DNA from: Hypholoma sublateritium FD-334 SS-4
Taxonomy: Eukaryota; Basidiomycota; Agaricomycetes; Agaricales; Strophariaceae
DNA length: 64,000 nucleotides
Assembly (NCBI GenBank): GCA_000827495.1
Contig: KN817520.1
Coordinates: 133,979 to 197,978, forward strand
Reading direction: 5' to 3'
A model generated the notes under the pieces. The model was not told the origin of the DNA, searched no databases, and saw only the letters and a list, made by a program, of their open reading frames with translations. The translations under genes were made by a program, and so were the position numbers. This document shows, in pieces, positions 22,970 to 34,925 of the stretch (position 1 is the stretch's first letter; every line of letters begins with the position of its first letter).

Positions 22970-24691
22970 TTAACCTAACAAGTCCTGTAGCTCCACTACG
23001 CGTACCCGCAGATCCTCCAACTCTCGCTTCATGATTGCACGCGTGCGCTGTCGTTCCTGTGCGCGAACATTAATAAGATTTGTCATTAGATTCTCTATGT
23101 TGTCCCATAGATCACGCCGCCTCATCACAGCCCTGCGCAGCACATCATTTATATTCTCCCAGTCGTCCCATCCAAAGTTGGACGAGAGCGTACTACCGGG
23201 AGCAAGCAGTTGCGAGAGGTAGATGGCAGCATCAGTACTTGAATCGTACTCGTCGGCGATCGAGGCGCCAACCAAAAGACATATCGGAGACTTGAACGGA
23301 GCGGGGGGTGCAACCGAGGATATTTCTGGTATAATCGAAGCGTCCATGAAGAGCCCAAATGATTTGAGCCGCGGGCAGTGCCGCGCGAGTGGGATCAAAG
23401 CGTCCAGAGTCAGTGTCGAGTGGGCCATTTCTACAGGACCAGGATTGAGTATCAAAGTCTCAATAGCTGGGAATGAGGAGGCGAAGAGCTCAATGTTATG
23501 CTGTGTCAAGAGTAACGGATAATGATGGTGAATCTCAAATGAGATGAGGTTTGTCAGCTCGAAAAGAGGCTTTAATGCCTCCAGCGTTATGCTTAACGGG
23601 TTGCTGTTGTCATCATCACCGTAATATGAGTTGTCACTGTTGAATAAAGATGGTTCTTCAGAGAGATCGCGTCTAGAAACAAGGGCGAGCTCCCTGATAA
23701 GCTTGCAATTCTTAGAGACCACAGAAAGTAGACGGTTGATGGAATGCGGAGTTTCAGCGACAAGGTCGGATTCAATGCGAAATTGGGTGATGGTGTTGGG
23801 CGAGAAGAGTGTGTTGATAAATTGAGCAGCGTCGTTGAAGTTGGCCGTTATTGAGATTTTACGGAGCGCAGAAAAGGCGCCCGGGAACAGTGTGGGTTTG
23901 AATGTCTGTATATCCAGACGTTTTCCAGCACCCTGCTCGCTGGTATTAGGTGATTCAATGGTGGACAAGTATTGCAAGGAAGATAGAGCTTCTATAATCT
24001 TCGTTGTAGAATAGAAGCGCGGAAAGGTGACTGTGTGGAGTTTAAGCAATTTCTTGAAAAGGTGTGCAAGGTCTTCCTCAATGACGCGTATACGAAGGTT
24101 TGAGTAGATGTTTAGATGGGAAACGTTTGGCATTCGATCTGCGATGTCTTCAAAAAGGGTTTTCGGCGGTATTTTTTCAGACAGAGATATCGCAAATGTC
24201 CGAATGCCACTGTGCATGAAAAGAGTGCATAGCCTGAGGTTAAGTGGAGCAACCCATTTGAGTGTCTGCAAATTTGGGAAAATCTCGAGCCGTCTCCGCG
24301 TACGGGATATTTCGTTGAATACACTTTGCTTCAGCTTAGGTTTGCTGTCATAGGAAAGCCGTTTTACGTGACTCGCATATTTTTCGAACCGTTTCCAGCC
24401 AGTTGAATTGGGTGGGCGTTCGAATTCCTACAGTCTAATCAGCTCACGGAACCAGAAAGAAAATTAGGAACGCACGTAGCCTGTATCTGGCTCACCCTTG
24501 AGCGGACTCAAGACCGCAAATATTCCACATAGTCCCTTCGAGCCAATATTCCCCCAAAGCTCGTCCAATGCGAGATTGAACCATAATTCGCACACTTGCG
24601 CGTTCGAGGCATTTGAGTCGTGATATAAGAAGCTGAATATTGCTTTGAGGAGCTCGGGTATTTCAAGCACACGATGAGATGGGATGGGCAT
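22970..24691 (-). CDS. F-box-like / leucine-rich protein B (tandem duplicate of A)
   Basis: Seen: exons 24691-24476 and 24427-22970, 557 residues. It aligns along its length with gene A and has its single intron at the same place. Shared landmarks include the F-box-like N-terminus (SHRVLEIPELLKAIFSFL), WKRFEKYA, RTRRRLEIFPNL, YPLLLTQ, SFPAIETL, LARHCP and the C-terminal ERQRTR helix. Many substitutions separate the two, so the duplication is not very recent or they are evolving fast. Inference: SCF substrate adaptor. Both start upstream of DNA with no recognised gene to about 26.2 kb. Confidence 0.82.
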
Positions 24692-26197
24692 GGTACAGGA
24701 TTAAGTACGTCTTGAATCTGGATGGCTTTCTGTCAAGTTGAAATGTTCAATTCGAACGAAATGATGTCAGGTGACATATTTATCATACTATCTCCAAATT
24801 ATGTAAGTATCTCTGATTCGGACAGCATGACCGGGATTTTACTTTGGTTCACTACCGACAATCATAGGGAGGGGGGGGGAGAGAAGGGTATGTATTACCT
24901 AGTTAGACCGACAGTTATTGTTCAAATTTAATAATCTGAATACTTAGCGGTACAGTACTTTCATTTGCAATTTGACCACCTTCAGGAATCAGGTAGCTTC
25001 AGGTCCACCGCCGTGTCACGGTCGCGATGGTATATTCAATGAACCTGGATGTTGCCTGGAGGTAGTCTTCCGAGCCAAGGTCTATTTGAGCTTTTTCGCG
25101 TGACACTTGTGCATACGGCTATGATTTTACTTAAGTTTGTCACGTCGGTATGGAGGAGGGAATGTTTAAACAAAATTTGAGCACCTATACAGATCAGGAC
25201 CACAGGTGTCTATCACTGGTAAAACGAGGAAACCATGCCAGATCAGAGACGCAAGGTGTCAGCATTACAGGTCCACCCTGTAGGAATTTGGTAGGAATAG
25301 TCACTAAGTAATATGGTACCCGAAGGACTTTCAAATCCATCACTGCATGAGACCTAGGCGCGGCCACCGATTCATTACTGAACAGACAGCGCAATGTAAA
25401 GTGGTTATATAATTCAGAATAGGCTGCGCCTGAATCGGAGCGACGAACATTCAATATCACTCTTTTGTCGGACGTCCGAGCGACTGACAAATATCTCAAG
25501 AGAGTATTCGAGCGTAGCGATCTTCAGTTATGCTTGTGACTTGCCAGTGAAATTTTGGTATTGAGCTTGGGCTTGACTACCAGGCGTGGAATGGACATGC
25601 TGATTTGATTATGATCTGCGACGGATGATCTGCGGCAAAGATTAGAATGCGCTTGCTGTACTTAACAGGTAACCGGCTTGCTTAATTTGGGACATCCATT
25701 TGCTTCCGTCTCGCCTTTGGTGTACACTGCAGGACTCAGGTATAAAGGATAAAGTTATGTGAGGACAATTGGAGGACACTTTGATAATCATGATATTGAA
25801 CCTGCGAAGTCGGAGGGAGTCGGGACTTGGTCGGGACACGTACATGCTATTTATTTTTTTCTCCCTCGCACTTGCCTCGCACACGGCTAGATTTTATGAG
25901 AATCGTCCAACCTGAGCCTTGTACTCGGTTGCTGGTCGCCAGATGACGAAAGGCGGTCTTGTTCCACGCAAGGCAGTCCCTTGTTTTGTGTGCCACCCAA
26001 GAGCCGCCAATCAGGGTCCCTGGATCAGTGGCGGGGTGACCGTGACGGGCCATTGTACTTAACACGTGACCTATACGGTTAACAATGAGAGCTGAAGCGA
26101 TCCCCCAGATCACGATCATCTTTCTTTCTTTCATCCTACATCCTATCTTTCGGCTTGGACCACCTCTGTATACCGCCCATATCGACATAGGCGCTTC
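24692..26197. other. 1.5-kb intergenic region
   Basis: Region between the divergent F-box-like gene B and the PKA gene. It has a G-run near 24860-24872 and many AT-rich stretches. The 100 bases before the PKA start are pyrimidine-rich (tttctttctttc). No coding exon is supported on either strand. Confidence 0.5.
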
Positions 26198-27618
<1,421 letters not shown>

Positions 27619-28320
27619 CGGGCGCTCGCCCCGCGCATTTTATTTTATCTAGAAAAGGCCGCGCACTATTATAGCACCGCTTGTACCACGACCACATCAC
27701 GATTTCCCCGCTGCACGCGCCGCGCACGACCCTCTACCTGGACACCTATCCCCGCCGTCGCCGTGCCACCGGACACCGCATATCATCTCCCTCACTATCT
27801 ATACCTACCCCGCCCGTCGCGGCCGCGCTTTCTCTACTATGGCCCTTGCCCGCTCGCGGCCGCTGTATTCTGGACATTTTTTAATTGCTATTTTGGGCGG
27901 CTGCCGGTGTGCGGGCGCGCCCGTGTTCTGCCTTGCTGTACCGCTTTTCTGTCTGTTGTTATATATGTTGTGCTTGCATGTACCATGAAATCCAAGCTGG
28001 ATTATCTTCGATGCTTCTCCGACGCTGCGCCCGCGCGCGTCGGGGTATGTGGCCGCGTTGTGAAATGTTGTGAAGGGTGTGTTGTGTGAGGTTGTGCACT
28101 GCAGTCTAACCGAGGTCCGGGCCCGGCGTCTTGCCCTGGATGCCAATTGTGGCACTGACAGGATCTACAGGATCTACACTAACATCTACAGGACGCCTAA
28201 TACTTACTAAGAGCAGGTGCTGTGAGGCTTCGTGGATCTGTGATATGGGCATGACGGTACCGCCCCTGCACAGGCTATAAATGTTGCACCAGATTGGTGA
28301 TCGCCATGCTTCTTTATGGT

Positions 28321-28342
28321 GTGTTATGGTGTGCCATAACAC
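28321..28342. repeat. Hairpin, 9-bp stem and 4-base loop
   Basis: gtgttatgg and ccataacac pair perfectly around a tgtg loop. Function unknown; it may be chance. Confidence 0.5.
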
Positions 28343-29255
28343 GGTTCTGTTGTTAATGTGGTTAAAACAACATTTTTAACATATTGCTTGCAGTAAGATT
28401 GAAACGTGTTATTGTATCGATTTCACGGGGTCGTACGCTATATGATCCGGGTATATATAAGTATGAAAAGTTATGCAGAATATATTTATCACAGCAGAAG
28501 GAGAGGGAAGGGAATTCGGGCCTGTTTCACGGACGGGAGGGTAATAGGGGACAAAGCCGCAATTCGTGAAGTTCGGCGAAACCTCGGACATGTAGCCTAT
28601 TCTCAAAACCGGTAAATGCGGGTTGGATGACACTCACCCCGCCGCCGGAACGATCGATTTGGCATGTTGTATGTGCATATGGGTGCAGGGCAACGGACCG
28701 AGGTGTGGTTGGCTATGCAGGTCTGATTAGTTGTGCACGGCTATTAATTATTTAATAACATATGTGCTGTAGTGGCACAACTGCTGTACGTCTATCATCC
28801 GTGCAATACGAGGCTGATAGCGCGATTCTCGGAGACTTCGGAACGTCTGCTTTTTCTCCGGATAAGATGTAGACTACTGACCGCATACGACCCTGATAGC
28901 GCGGGTCGCAAAGTCACGAGTTTCAGAAGTGAATAAGCATTTTGCCTGTACTGTGTATGACACCCGTGCTGCTCTCCAATCCTCGGTTACAGTGAGTCAC
29001 GGCACATAAATCAAGTTCAATTCGCCCCGGTCTGTACCTACGACCCACCTCTGTCAACAATAGAGACCCTGCTTTTTTATTAGTCTGAACTTATATTTAT
29101 TTATAAGGTCACCATCCGGGTATTCGTAGAACTATGTATACTTCTTGGGAGGTGTTCACGGTGAATTTTGAAATGTGGGCAAACCGAGGAGAACGTCCCG
29201 CGGAATTAAACAATCCTATTTTGGGAACAAATTCCTAACCGGGATGCTGCCATCA

Positions 29256-29324
29256 TTACTTATGTAACGGCCCGACTCTGACCTTACTGATGCCGAGGGC
29301 TCAAGGGTAAAGTTACATAAGTAA
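29256..29324. repeat. Short inverted repeat, 13-bp arms
   Basis: ttacttatgtaac (29256-29268) and its exact reverse complement (29312-29324) are separated by 43 bases. It could be a relic of a small inverted-repeat element or a regulatory palindrome; no target-site duplication is evident. Confidence 0.45.
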
Positions 29325-30175
29325 AGCCCTGGAGCCCACCTATCGCCCGATTTGACTCGGTTTCGTTTGGCAGACTTGGGAGGCGTGCGAATTCGGTGAT
29401 GCGTGCGCTTTGATTGGAGTTGAGCTTATCCCATTCTTAATTTGACTGTGAGCAAAGAACGCAGATCTATCGATTGTCTGAATCACATTCATTTGCAAGA
29501 GAGATTAAGGAGAAACAGCGATCTGATATCCGCACTAATATCCCTACCTGTAGGGACTGTCCAGTGTTAATTTATGTACTGTTTTTTAAAGGCCTTAGGG
29601 CAACAACATATGTCTAAAATAGTGCGACAAGTATTCTTTTCATAAACAAGTCCGAAAAAATAAATTTCTCATTGAAAATCCGGTCGTTTGAGCCCAGCTT
29701 CGTACGGCCTTGAATATTCGTACATTCATGTGCCTTTAATATAAGTGTACCAGGGTTAGGGCCCAATCGATCAGCAATGACATATTGCACTGCAAATACG
29801 CGCCACTGGCCGGGAGTCGGGAAATGCAAATCCATATATGAGGGTATGTGTGTCGGTACCGCTAAGTGGCGTCCCTATACTGCTAACGCAAGTCTAATAG
29901 ATGTGGGTGTTCTGCGCCTGTGGGCTACACGGAAGCAAACGCGCGCCACATATAAAGATATGGGGAACTCATTTGCCTTATTGAAAATCATGCATACTGT
30001 TGCGCGATCAGGGCATCGATGGGAAGTACACGAACATGTACACCACAATCTGTTTTATTAACATGCAGACACTTCATAGATGGTGGGAATAAACCCCCAA
30101 ACCACGCCGCAGGTGATGCTACTCTAGCCTCGAGCGTAGCCGGTAAAATGGTATTATTTACATGTACGACCAAGC

Positions 30176-32198
30176 TCAGATATCAACACGAGGCAGCCGC
30201 GCCACTACTTCCGCAAGGGCAGTCCAGGCAGCGGCGCACGCGTCAAGAATGGAGTGCTCCCCAATCAGCAGCGATATCGCCAGTCTGATCCGCCTGCCTT
30301 CGAGGTCGTCTTCGGGAACCTAAAATAAGTATGGGAAAGGAATGGGGATAGGTGAGGGCTTGGTGAGGTATAGGTGGACGGTGATTGGCTAACCTCCGTG
30401 TCCAATATGTCAAAGAGCTGCTTCTCAGTGAAGCCCTCTGGCCCGCTGTTCGCTTTACGCGTTGTACATAGCCTCACCACGAGATGGCACATCGCATGAA
30501 GCACATTAAGGGAGTATTGCTCGAAGTGGATGGGTTCCCCAGCGTCCATATGCTCGTCTTCGTCGTCTGTAGAATCGCCCTCGTTATTCATGTTTTCCAG
30601 TTCAATTTGGAGCGTTAACACGGCAGACAATAGCTTCGACGTGTCGCCGTTGTGACTTTCGAGCCCGACTTCCAGGCTGCATATCCTAAAGACGAGGGCC
30701 CATAACTGGTATGACACTGCCCCGTCAGCATTCAAGGAAAAGGCATTTCCGTCCGAAACTTCGCGGTAGATAAGTTGCGAGTCGCCGAAAATGCTGTGGT
30801 CCGCCGACAGGGAGGCCACAATATGCTCCATATCAAGGGTGACCAAATCGCGGGAGTGAGTGGAGAATCCGGGAGTGAGTGCCGTTATGGCAAGTACATC
30901 GTCGATGTCCCATGAAAGTCGGTCGCTGTCGTTCACGTCGAGGATAAAGCCATACTGAGTGAGCAACTGTGCATTGCTCAGATCCTCGCCGTAGGTGTTG
31001 AAAATTTCGGTGTGCGGGGGAATCTCAGTATTGGATACCATCTCGTAGAAGAGGTCATGTTTGTCAGCGTCCGCAACGAAGTGGGCGGGGGGTTCTATTT
31101 TTTGAAGAGCCCGGTCATCCCTGTCGTGAGCACATTCGTAGAGGGACCCGCATTCGGCACAGACGCTGTAGTCACTCTGTGAAATGCAGTGAACAACGAT
31201 GCGAAGAGACTGATATTTTCGCGACATACCTCAAGGTGGACGTGATTCTCTAAAACATGGTTGAAACTGTGTACATATATGGCCGTTATTGTCAATGTAA
31301 GATGTAGTAGGCATATGACATACGTATCGGCGATTGGAACCATGGCTAGACCGTGGTATGCATCGACCAAAAAGGCCCGGGAAGAAACCATCGAAAATGC
31401 ACGGTAGAAGTCGAGTAAACGGGGTACAGTTTGATTCATTCCATCTCGCCATACCGTCGCATGGCGCAAAAGAGTAGGTTCTGCACTTTCATAATAGAAG
31501 CGAGTCACCTCTTCCTGGGGCAATGGAAAATTGTATTCAGCGAAGCAGGTTTCCTTGATTCCAATTAGGCCAATTCAACCACTGTAACGTACCAGCGCAG
31601 TGCCTCCAGTTTCCAATTCTTTGTCGCGGATCTTAGCGGCTTCAGTCCCTGTAAGACATATACTTCCGGTCAAAGCATTTTGAGTTGCGGTTACCGCAGT
31701 ATTCGCTTCCGGAGGAAGGCTCCAGAAGATAGGTAGATCGACAATCCCCACGGGGAAGGACTCCAGATAGCCATACCACCTCGACTTTATTCCTTTCAAC
31801 CTAGCAGTGAAGTATCAGAACAATACTTTCTCTGATGCAAAAATTTCAAGCCTAACATACATCTCCACATAGAGGGCGAGGGACAGTGAAAGCTGCGCAG
31901 CAAGGCCGTACGGGGCGTTTGAGATGACACCTGCCAGAGAACACGATCGCACGGAGAGCACGGAAGTCTTAGATATTCGGGATACTTGACGATTCGACAA
32001 GAAAATGTCAAAAGCAACCGCAACAAATGTTCAAAGTTCAAACATACGTGTGTTTTGGGGCTGAATGTGGTCGCTTTTGGAGAAGACGCCGATGCCCGAT
32101 TGACCATGGTTACCGAGATAGATTTTATCGTCGAGGAAGATAGAGTTTTCTGCGCACCAATCTTCCAGGGCATTCAATTTATTTTGGCGAAGGAGCAT
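30176..32198 (-). CDS. SET-domain protein lysine methyltransferase (Set10 / RKM / SETD3 type)
   Basis: Seen: exons 32198-32048, 31984-31861, 31800-31593, 31553-31324, 31266-31230, 31176-30394 and 30319-30176, 558 residues. The split SET core includes WCAENSIFLDDKIYLG, SRWYGYLESFP, DLPIFW, PIADTFNHVLENHVHLE (NH motif) and EIFNTYGE (catalytic Tyr region). A CxxCx5C insert (CAECGSLYEC) lies between them and may bind zinc. A helical C-terminal region follows, as in Rubisco-LSMT-type enzymes. Known: this class methylates lysines of ribosomal and other non-histone proteins. The first acceptor (31985) is the least certain junction. Convergent with PKA and divergent from COX14. Confidence 0.83.
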
Positions 32199-32575
32199 CG
32201 GAGCATCTTGCTAAAAACGCTACAAAGGACATGTCAACTTCAGCTGTAGGACCCTGCTGACTATCAGTATTTACCAAATACAAATGATAGCTTGATGGGT
32301 ATCCTTTGATTTGACTGATCTATGCAGCCTGGTAGATCGAGCGGGCAGAGAGTGTGAGTCTTAATGACAATGTGGTTGGGAGCAAGGAGCGGCGGCGCCT
32401 AGTGACCGCCAGTGGTGGTGAGTTGAGTTGGGGTTGAGTCGAAATTTAGGTTCAGTGGCACGGTGTTAATAGCCGGTGTGACGTGACACGTGGCTCACAA
32501 AATGACTGGACAGCCCTACCGCTCCTCGTCGCTCGACTACCAACATTCTTCCTCACAATCATATCTCCGTCTGAT
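32199..32575. promoter_or_regulatory. Shared upstream region, SET gene / COX14
   Basis: A 377-base gap between divergent starts, so it probably contains both promoters. No TATA box was assigned. Confidence 0.45.
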
Positions 32576-33011
32576 ATGGCTCGACTGCCTCTATCAGATA
32601 TTGTACACAGAGGCGTCGTCTACTCATTGGCGGCTTTGACAGTATATGGTGTGGTGATGTCTGTGCTAATTCATCAAGACACTATGAAACGAGGCCGAGG
32701 TGCGTAGACTCTTCGTGTTTTGCTGAAGCACAATGGCTCATATGCGGTTCTTCCAGAGGTACGAGGTCTCAAACATACACCCCAAGTGTTATTGAATTCA
32801 TAAACGCGCTTTCCTCTCATAGATCATCGTTGAACGCGAGGCGCAGGGGTTACCAACGACGCCGGTGCCTAAAAAACAAGTGCGCTACCTCCACATGGGC
32901 TGGCTGTCATTGATGATGACTGTTTTGAAACATTAGGTGAACCCCGAGGATGTCGAAAAATCGCTTGCTGAGCAAGCCCAAGCAATATTTCGTAAAGGAA
33001 AAGCGCCATGA
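32576..33011 (+). CDS. COX14: COX14-like mitochondrial protein (cytochrome c oxidase assembly)
   Basis: Seen: the first exon, 32576-32699, encodes MARLPLSDIVHRGVVYSLAA and a membrane segment ending in IHQDTMKRGR, the pattern of fungal Cox14. The exon 32823-32879 gives IIVEREAQG onwards and 32937-33011 the end. To keep the frame, two extra bases are needed between exon 1 and 32823; a 2-nt exon (AG, 32757-32758) with a canonical acceptor and a GTACG donor supplies them. The result is 85 residues. Known: Cox14 is a single-pass inner-membrane protein that holds newly made Cox1 in assembly intermediates. Alternative: a longer second exon with a 37-nt intron. Confidence 0.72.
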
Positions 33012-33773
33012 TACGTTGGCAGTCGATATTGGTATGATGGGTGGCAATTTCTCGTTCAGAAGGATTATGTGCGTTGATCGTCTGTTATATACTATCTTGT
33101 TTATAGTGTTTGCTCGTTCTTCCGTTAATCATTCATCCAGGTGTACGATTTATTCTGGCATCGACACTGCCAAACGCTAAGCGAGGATTCAGGATGGGTC
33201 GATTTACATCGCCAGTCATGATCACAGAGACACTATTCGGCAAAATTCACCAAGAGACACTGCTAAATGCTGAGATGAACTTGCAGAGCGGAGGGGGTCG
33301 GCGCCGACTTCACCGTTATCATTTCCTGTGTCATTTTCTCATCCGCTTCACACCGAGCACAGCCCCTCTGACTTCCGTTTGTCAACTGTTTCTGTTCTCT
33401 AAATGCAATCTTGGACTTACTGTGTGTAAAATCTCAGTGTGAGGTATATCATTTATGATGAGAGGAGACAAATGTATCGGACCGCTTCCATCCAGGGCGG
33501 CGATAATAATCTAAAATTGGATAGCTTAGATAACATTTACAAGACAGCGAAATCTAAAATTGGAGCACCGAAGATTTGTATACAATCGAAGAGGTAAGAG
33601 CAGATATTTAAAGAGCAGAACAAAAGTCCGGAGCAATGTTACAGGAAAGGAAAACTACATAAATAAATAAATAAATAGGAACTGTCTACAGAATTAAATA
33701 TCAGGATAGAGGTTGGCAATCGGAAAATCTAACGGAGTCGATAAATTGTTCTCCGTAGGGTGACTGAATCACC
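33012..33773. other. Intergenic between convergent 3' ends
   Basis: 760 bases between COX14 and the GNAT-like gene. It has an AAAT microsatellite at about 33660-33677. No supported gene. Confidence 0.5.
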
Positions 33774-34925
33774 CTACCAGTGCCCAAGCTGGACATACTC
33801 CGGATCGAAGCCAATCTCGATCCACCTGTCTGCTGCGCCCTCACGCGGAGAGTTGTTATCCAAACCCACAAAGCCGACGCGCCTGTAAACGTTGGCGGCT
33901 TTGTTATTGATACCCACGAAAAGCGCGACATAGGATTTCGTCAAAAGCAAGCTGCAGATAGAACGTGTTACTGTGGTTCGTTGGTTATATCTAAGGGGAG
34001 TGACGTACTGTTTACAAACAGCGCGGACGAGTCGCTCGGCGCGGCGCTGCCCACGGAAGTCGGGGTGGGTGTAGACTTTGGTAATGGTGGCCATCGTATC
34101 GGTGTTTCTACTGAAGGCGGCGATAGACGCTGTCCTTGTCAGGTCCGGTCGCCCCCTCGGCCAGACATTGTAAACCCAGACCTCCCTGTTGGTGATCAAG
34201 ATCTTCGCCTCTTCGAAAGCCTGGTCCCTTCTCAAAGTGAATGGCGGCTTCAGAAACATTTGGATCAGTAGATGGATGTTACAGAAAAGAGCCAAGCAGC
34301 TTACGCTTTCACCCGCAAAACCGTAGGTAAGATCGGCAATGGCTGGACAATCTTCACGCCTGGCTAAACGAATTTCGGTCTCCTCGTTAGGGAGCTCGAG
34401 ATACTGGACGTCGCAAGCGTGGACGGTGGCCGCAGTCGAATGGCTGATTTTAGCATGATAATAAGGCTCCTCGAGCGCCCTGATGCCAGTTTCCTCGGTC
34501 CACAGCCTGGAAAAAATGCCAATGACTATCTCTTGCCCAAACGTCGAGTATACGCGCGATGGGGCCACATGTCTGAGTAGGGTGGTCACCAGAAGTTTCA
34601 TTGCCGACACAATGTGGCCCTGATACAGCTCATTGGAAAGCCAGGAGTATGGGAGGGTGGTACATATGAACAAGGGGTATCTGCCCATCGATCCATTTGT
34701 ACAAGACGCGATGTACAGAATATTCTTTTGGCCTTGGGATTCGGTGTAGATGATGAACCACTTGTGGTCGTTTATATCGGCACCTGGTGATCGCCTATCC
34801 CATTTCTGAAGTATGGGGAGAATAACATTTGCCTTGACGGAGTCGGCCTCGAGCGTTGGTCCAGCTCTACGAAGAACTTCAGTGGAATTGCTGGATACAA
34901 ATACACGAAAAGGAGAGGAGGCCAT
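33774..34925 (-). CDS. GNAT-like acyltransferase (three exons)
   Basis: Seen: exons 34925-34305, 34247-34009 and 33951-33774, 345 residues. Both introns are multiples of three, so the frame also stays open through them, but splicing restores a typical C-terminal GNAT fold: a strand WVYNVWPRG, TITKVYTHPDFRGQRRAERL (motif A) and NNKAANVYRRVGFVGLD (motif B). In motif A the usual RxxGxG/A is RGQRRA, so the first glycine is replaced by arginine. Known: GNATs transfer acyl groups from acyl-CoA to amines. Inference: substrate unknown, and acetyl-CoA binding may be altered. Confidence 0.78.
   Translation of the reverse strand: MASSPFRVFVSSNSTEVLRRAGPTLEADSVKANVILPILQKWDRRSPGADINDHKWFIIYTESQGQKNILYIASCTNGSMGRYPLFICTTLPYSWLSNELYQGHIVSAMKLLVTTLLRHVAPSRVYSTFGQEIVIGIFSRLWTEETGIRALEEPYYHAKISHSTAATVHACDVQYLELPNEETEIRLARREDCPAIADLTYGFAGESVSCLALFCNIHLLIQMFLKPPFTLRRDQAFEEAKILITNREVWVYNVWPRGRPDLTRTASIAAFSRNTDTMATITKVYTHPDFRGQRRAERLVRAVCKQYVTPLRYNQRTTVTRSICSLLLTKSYVALFVGINNKAANVYRRVGFVGLDNNSPREGAADRWIEIGFDPEYVQLGHW

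Larger units (their letters stand above)
27619..30175. other. 2.6-kb intergenic region between convergent genes
   Basis: Region between the PKA gene and the convergent SET-domain gene. The first 500 bases are GC-rich and probably include the PKA 3' UTR; the rest is AT-rich. It holds a perfect 9-bp hairpin at 28321-28342 and a 13-bp inverted repeat at 29256-29268 / 29312-29324. No supported gene. Confidence 0.5.

Noticed and set aside
27763..28089. Open frames downstream of PKA
   Set aside because: In the GC-rich 3' flank, open on both strands without domain evidence; better explained as 3' UTR.
32500..32515. Short match to the MITE end (ggacagccctacc)
   Set aside because: Only 13 bases, with no inverted partner or TA flanks; probably chance.
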